Positions 59,549-64,000 of a DNA stretch of 64,000 nt are shown here, piece after piece. Position 1 is the stretch's first letter. Each line of letters starts with the position of its first letter. The notes beneath the pieces were generated by a model, which was not told where the DNA came from, did not search any database, and saw only the letters and a list, made by a program, of their open reading frames with translations. Position numbers and translations under genes: made by a program. The DNA comes from Gordionus sp. m RMFG-2023 (lineage: Eukaryota; Nematomorpha; Gordioida; Chordodea; Parachordodidae): assembly GCF_954871325.1 (NCBI RefSeq), contig NC_088775.1:19507561-19571560 (forward strand). The letters are read 5' to 3'.

Positions 59549-61759
59549 ATAAATTTTTTCAGTTAGCTGAAAAATAATAAGACTTAGTTTAAAATGAATT
59601 TACTCCTTATATTCTCAATTCCCGTTTATAAAAGAGTTACCACCATAAATTTTTTTATCTGAGCATTGAATTGTAACCATTTTATTTTCATCGTAGGAAC
59701 TATAACATAATTTGGTGTCATATTTACTTTCCAAAATGTTAAAAATCTTGAATACTTTTTATGCCATCGCTGCATAAAGTATCAAAGCTACCATCATATT
59801 TATCGAGTCTCATATTTCAGAATTAACCTATTTAATCGTTCAGAATTAAAATTGGAACACTTTTGAAACGTTGAGAATATTCAAAGCTCAGAAAAAATAC
59901 TGAATGTCCAGAAATATTTCTTAATGCTCAGGCATAAAACGGAATTGTCTAGAAAACGGATATTCAGTAAAAAAGATGAGAAAAATATATGAAAGGAATA
60001 AAAAAAATTCTATTGATTTTAAGAAAATAGTCACTATTAGCAATTATCCTGGTATTGCTTTCGTGTTTTTTCCCATATTGACTTTGCATTAATAAGTTCC
60101 CTATATATGATTCAAAAAATAGTTTACGCTATTGTCTTAGGGATTTGGATTTCGCCTTCTTTAAGGATTTTCACTATTATATATTGGCGATAAATTTTTG
60201 CTGTTATGTATTAGCTCTAAAAAAATCTCAGTAAAAGTTCAGCTATAAAAAATGCTCGCTATGGTCTTCGCTGAATAGCATGCGAATGTGGATTCACGAC
60301 AAAAGCTTATCTATAAAATCAATTCGCTTTAAACATTCGCTATAAGTTTCGTTGTCTTAATGGTTTGTTATATTTAAAACTAGTGAATTTGAAAAAAATC
60401 TTGAGAAATTTTTTGAGCAAAATTTTTTGAAGAATAATTTTAATATAAATTGTGATTTCAATTTGATTTTTTATGTACAGAAATTATAAAAGATTTAATT
60501 ATATATAAAAGAACTTTTAGAAAAAATATTTGAAATTTTTAGATAAAATTTGATCAATATATCTTTTTTGAAAAGAGATTTTTGTTCAAAATTTTTTAAA
60601 TATTTAAAAACAATGAAAATTTTAAGAAATAAGTTTAAAATTATTTTTTGACCAAAATATCTATTACACTTCTTTTTAATATTTTTAATAAAGAGAACCC
60701 ATGTCAAAACCCCTCTTGTTTTCATTGAAATCATAATTTAAAAAAACAATTGTCATTTTTCTATATTTCATCTTTACTGAAATCATATTATAAAATATTT
60801 TATGCTAAATTTGAAAAAAAAATTGCAACTTAAATAGTGCATCATCACTGAGATAATGGTAATATTTTAAGAAATATTTTCATTTTGTTATATTTAATAT
60901 TTAAAAAAAAAATTATTAAGGGAATTTTTTGCTTATTAATTTCTACTTTATCAAAATAGAAAAAATGATGAATTTATTTCCAGAGAAATTTTTTCCGGGG
61001 AATTATTTCTCTGGGAATTTTTCCCTATTATTTTTAATACTGAGATATTTAGGGGGAATTATTTTCTGTTTACCATATATATATGGGAAATAAAATGGCG
61101 CGTCACCAGCCGATTTGTATTGTTATACATTTAAAAGAAAGTCGGCAATACATAACGTCGTGTAGCAGTAAAAACATTACATTATATAAATTAACCCTAA
61201 ACAATATCAGTCAAACTACAGTTAACCTTTTTCCTAAGCTACCTGCTCGAGGTGTGTGTCAGAATATTTTTTATTCAAAGCTGGGGATCGAACCTGAGCG
61301 AAGCGCCTAATTCCCTTCTGATCTATATCTGTCGTTCTATGGATGGTTTATACCGTTAACGAATATTTTATACTTAAATGAAATTAAACCAATAACGTAT
61401 CACGTTATGCATCATTACTTTAAAAGCGATCCGTTACTAAGAATATAATCGTGGTATCATATTAATGTCAAACAATTTATCATTTAAAACACCATTTTTA
61501 ATATAAAACACATTAACAAAAACCGCAAGGATATATATATATGGTTTTTGTTTTTGATTTTAGTAATTAAATCTAAATGATTATCATGCTATTCATTTAA
61601 AAAAAATTATGTTTATTTTAAGTTAGATTAGTTATATTGGTTAATTATTAAATTACATTTAGAATTATGACACTTAATTCAGCATGTCCTATTATAAGAA
61701 TAAACCTTTCAATTTCGTATATATTATATATGATATAAAAATTTATGACAAAATATTAC
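59549..61759. other. Intron stretch, possible tRNA-derived SINE piece
   Basis: Mostly without recognised features. On the minus strand near 61270-61345 the sequence GGCGCTTCGCTCAGGTTCGA, then TCCCC, holds a tRNA-type B box (GGTTCGATCC). A good A box was not found at the right distance, so a complete tRNA gene is unlikely. Confidence 0.35.
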
Positions 61760-61828
61760 CACTTATATCTTTCAAACCACCTTCATAGTGGCAATAAGCT
61801 GGAAGATAATCGGATTTAAAGGATTTTT
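61760..61828 (-). CDS. ANK: Candidate small ankyrin cassette exon
   Basis: 69 bases, phase 1 to phase 1, between acceptor GATTTAG and donor GTG/GTAATA. Inserted between the exons at 62299 and 49612 it adds EKSFKSDYLPAYCHYEGG, then LKDIS, without a frameshift. Plausible as an optional linker exon; the evidence is only splice sites, frame and position. Confidence 0.5.
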
Positions 61829-62298
61829 CTAAATCTTTACAGTAATAATGAGTATGTTAGTAGTTTACAGGCGGAACATTGATTCATGCAATGAATGACA
61901 ACGGACAACATAAAATATTATAAAATGAAATAAAACAATTATTATAAAAAAAGAGATTAATTAATAGAACACAATAAGCAAACTCGTGTTTTATATTATA
62001 TAAAATTTAGCAAAAAAAATCTTTTAAAAAATATTTATTTTCATTTTTAAAGCTTAACTAAGTTCATTAGTTTTCATTTTCAACAGAAATTCTTTTTATT
62101 AAATAGCATTCTTATTTAAAAATTATTTAAATTTTTTTCTTTCTTTATATAATAATGAACAATTTACATAAATAGTACATTTATTCATTTAATGTTTCTG
62201 TCGATTATAAAATATAAATTTCCACTTTTCCATCAAAATTTTTCCATATAAAAAAACTTAATATTATAAGTACATATATAATTCTAATATAAAATGAC

Positions 62299-62482
62299 CT
62301 GCTTCGTCCTCTGATTCAGACATATAATTTTCCTGCATAGTCTCTGGTGTGAGAACCTTGTATTTCTCTTCAACTGTAGTTGTCGTGGTGGTAGTTACTA
62401 TTGTTTCAGTGACAACTTTCAATGTCTCAATCAAAGATACGTAGCCTAATTTTTGAGCTATCGACAAAGCTGTTTGACCTTG
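62299..62482 (-). CDS. ANK: Ankyrin exon: last repeat and Thr-rich linker
   Basis: Product [20 protein letters not shown], then [20 protein letters not shown] and [17 protein letters not shown]. It is the final ankyrin repeat plus the diagnostic linker (vertebrates: LGYISVVDTLKVVTEE, TTTTTTITEKHK, VPETMTEVLDVSDEEG). Acceptor ATTATTTAG, phase 0; donor GCAG/GTCATT, phase 1. Confidence 0.97.
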
Positions 62483-62784
62483 CTAAATAATTAGATATTT
62501 TTTAAAAAATAGCCTGATAATGTGTAAAAAAGAATTAAATCAAGAACTCAGTTATAAAAAATAAAGCATGTTACTTATCAATTCAGCAATACATTCGTAA
62601 CAACTCATATTACAAAGTTAATTTATAATATAAGATAAATGATGATAAATAAAAATTCAATATAAACATAACCTCTTCAAAATTTCACTAACATAAGGTG
62701 TAGTCAAAAATTCTGAAATGTGGTTAAAATTTACCCAAAAAAAAGTGTAGACTATAAAACACATAATGAACAAAATTAATTAAC

Positions 62785-63102
62785 ATTGGTGAGGGTATCG
62801 GGCGAGGCATGTCTTTGGAGAAGTAGAGATACAACTGCTGAATGGCCCTGTTGGGCAGCTTGATGCAATGGAGTATACCCAGAGGCTGTAGTTCTGGCAG
62901 CTGGGTCTGCTCCTCGATCCAGCAAAAACCGAACAGCCTGAAGACGGCCAAAATGACAAGCTGTGTGAAGCGGGCTATAACCGGCTGCCGTGCGGGCGTT
63001 TATCAATGAATCTAATAAATCAGGAGACACAGAGTCGCAAAGTAAGCCTAGACATTCGGTAGTGTCGGATTGAGCGGTGAGATGGGCTGCCGTTAGACCA
63101 TT
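62785..63102 (-). CDS. ANK: Ankyrin exon: three ankyrin repeats
   Basis: 106 codons, phase 0 both sides. Repeats start NGLTAAHLTAQSDTTECLGL, AGYSPLHTACHFGRLQAVRF and [20 protein letters not shown]. The last two have the canonical TPLHxAAxxGH core and match the penultimate repeats of animal ankyrins ([20 protein letters not shown]). The first is about six residues longer than the 33-residue norm, with CDSVSPDLLDSLINARTA in its loop. The donor ACCAAT/GTTAAT joins the exon at 62482. Confidence 0.96.
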
Positions 63103-63310
63103 CTTTAAAAAAATGAAAATTCTTTATTACGCTTAAAATATTTATAAATACTGATGCAAAAATAAAAACGAAATGGATTATGCTTTATATATTTTATAAA
63201 TGCAAATTATTAATGAATATTAAGATAAAATTAAAAAATTTACATTTAAATATATATAAATGACATTTCACACAAAAATATGTATCAAAAAATAAGATTT
63301 TCCTTCTTAC

Positions 63311-63631
63311 ATTGGATGCCGCCAGAGGATCAGCTCCGCATCTGAGCAAGAACTCCGTCATGTCAGCGTTCCCCGCTTGAGTGGCGAGGTGTAATGGAGT
63401 GAAACCTGATCGGGATTTAGCATCGACCCCATTTTTATGCTTATCTGAGCCAGGCAAGGCGGATACTAGCATATGAGCTATGGTGATTGTATCATTCTTC
63501 TTGGCCGCTATATGAAGTGGAGTGTAACCATTGTTGGCTTTGGCTAAAGGATCGGCTCCACGTTCTAGAAGTAGACTAACTAAGGCTGGCTTGTCATAAT
63601 GGGTAGCCACGTGCAATGGAGTAACGTCGTT
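63311..63631 (-). CDS. ANK: Ankyrin exon: three ankyrin repeats
   Basis: 107 codons, phase 0 both sides. Repeats start [40 protein letters not shown] and GFTPLHLATQAGNADMTEFL. These align with vertebrate [40 protein letters not shown] and [20 protein letters not shown]. The second repeat has about eight extra residues (SALPGSDKHKNGVDAKSRS). Acceptor TTATTAAG, donor AAT/GTAAGA. Confidence 0.97.
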
Positions 63632-63941
63632 CTTAATAATGAAGGGAAAACAAGGATAAATGATATAGATATGAAAAAAAATATTGTGCACTCTACACGT
63701 ATTCACAATCCTTTTATAAAAATATTTATACAAATCTATTTCGGGTTATCTTTTATCAAATCAACATTCTAGCCTTTTTTGAAAAGTGCTAAAAACTTCA
63801 ATCATATAAAACTTAGGCAAGAACATAACAATTTAATTTTTGTAATCAAAGAATCATCAAGCATTTTAACCTTCATTCATACTTTAAATTTTTATTAACT
63901 TAGTTATAAAAATTCCTTTTAAAATACAAAACTTTTCCAAC

Positions 63942-64000
63942 CTTTCCTTTAACATCGATCTCGGCTCCCTTATCTATGAGTATCCGAGCGATGGGGTAGG
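63942..64000 (-). CDS. ANK: Ankyrin exon: partial repeat at window edge
   Basis: Visible product YPIARILIDKGAEIDVKGK, the second half of an ankyrin repeat. The donor AAAG/GTTGGA is in phase 0 and joins the exon at 63631 to read VKGKNDVTPLH, as in vertebrate SAGKNGLTPLH. The upstream part lies outside the window. Confidence 0.9.

Larger units (their letters stand above)
55137..61074. repeat. Inverted repeat pair flanking a 5.9-kb block
   Basis: Left GTAAACGGAAAATAATTACC and right complement GGTAAACAGAAAATAATTCC are each followed within 100 bases by AATAATTCCCCGG. They may be the ends of one element into which the fold-back at 55608-59548 inserted, or two solo copies. No transposase was seen between them. 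Confidence 0.55.
1..64000 (-). other. ANK: Ankyrin gene, spans whole window, open at both ends
   Basis: Ankyrins tie membrane proteins, bound through the ankyrin repeats, to the spectrin-actin skeleton, bound through ZU5, beneath the plasma membrane. In transcript order the minus strand encodes ankyrin repeats, a Thr-rich linker, ZU5-N, ZU5-C, UPA, a death domain and an unstructured tail, which is the diagnostic domain order of the family. Exons were joined by AG acceptor, GT donor and codon phase, and nearly all junctions agree. The 5' part (promoter, first 16 or so repeats) lies beyond 64000 and the 3' end lies before position 1. The longest introns are 61760 to 49612, 48369 to 35986 and 21848 to 10115; their size comes largely from transposons. 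Whether this is orthologous to one vertebrate paralog cannot be told. Confidence 0.96.

Noticed and set aside
61083-61310. Plus-strand frame ending SKLGIEPERSA
   Set aside because: Short, no domain, and overlaps the tRNA-like B-box segment on the other strand; more likely repeat-derived.
61262-61345. A complete tRNA gene
   Set aside because: Only the T-arm/B-box part is convincing; no acceptor stem pairing or A box at proper spacing.

Overview
The window is a very A+T-rich stretch of an animal genome. Almost all of its coding content belongs to one gene on the minus strand, an ankyrin of the spectrin-adaptor type (ANK1/2/3, Drosophila Ank/Ank2, C. elegans unc-44). It runs off both ends. Reading from 64000 down to 1, I can place the last seven or so ankyrin repeats (64000-62299), a linker (62299-48369), the ZU5 spectrin-binding module (32228-24356), the UPA domain (24452-21848), the death domain (10115-9601) and a long disordered tail (9211-1). 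Twenty-four exons plus one alternative first exon are proposed. They were found by translating both strands and joining pieces whose AG/GT borders and codon phases agree. The organism is probably a bilaterian invertebrate. The VVTETxVTTTTTT linker and the EEKYKVxxPETMQE stretch look flatworm- or lophotrochozoan-like to me, but this is a low-confidence guess.

Four parts of the gene stand out. A 1437-base open exon at 34550-35986 is phase 2 at both ends. It would insert 479 residues of unknown sequence exactly between the repeat domain linker and ZU5. A 192-base ATG-started open segment at 50985-51176 ends in phase 0, so it fits the phase-0 acceptor at 48698 and could start a short isoform without ankyrin repeats. 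The tail holds a 2802-base exon (5339-8140) with about ten imperfect amphipathic repeats and an EB-type SxIP motif, followed by small symmetric phase 1-1 exons. It ends with an acidic exon (1-1715) still open at the window edge.

The introns are filled with old DNA transposons and other repeats. They include a PIF/Harbinger-like element with a MADF-type ORF (about 2272-3915), hAT elements nested in one another (13539-16710 with 14621-15941 inside), a hAT with an exact 8-bp GTTTAAAC target duplication (51495-54088), and further hAT relics (39770-41586 and 42597-45228). There are also two LINE fragments, several MITEs, and two large fold-back elements (26439-29098 and 55608-59548). Each fold-back carries a tandem array. 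The second holds about twenty copies of a unit containing the palindrome GACAATTGTC and is itself split by a nested palindromic insertion. No rRNA, complete tRNA, CRISPR array or virus-like element was recognised.
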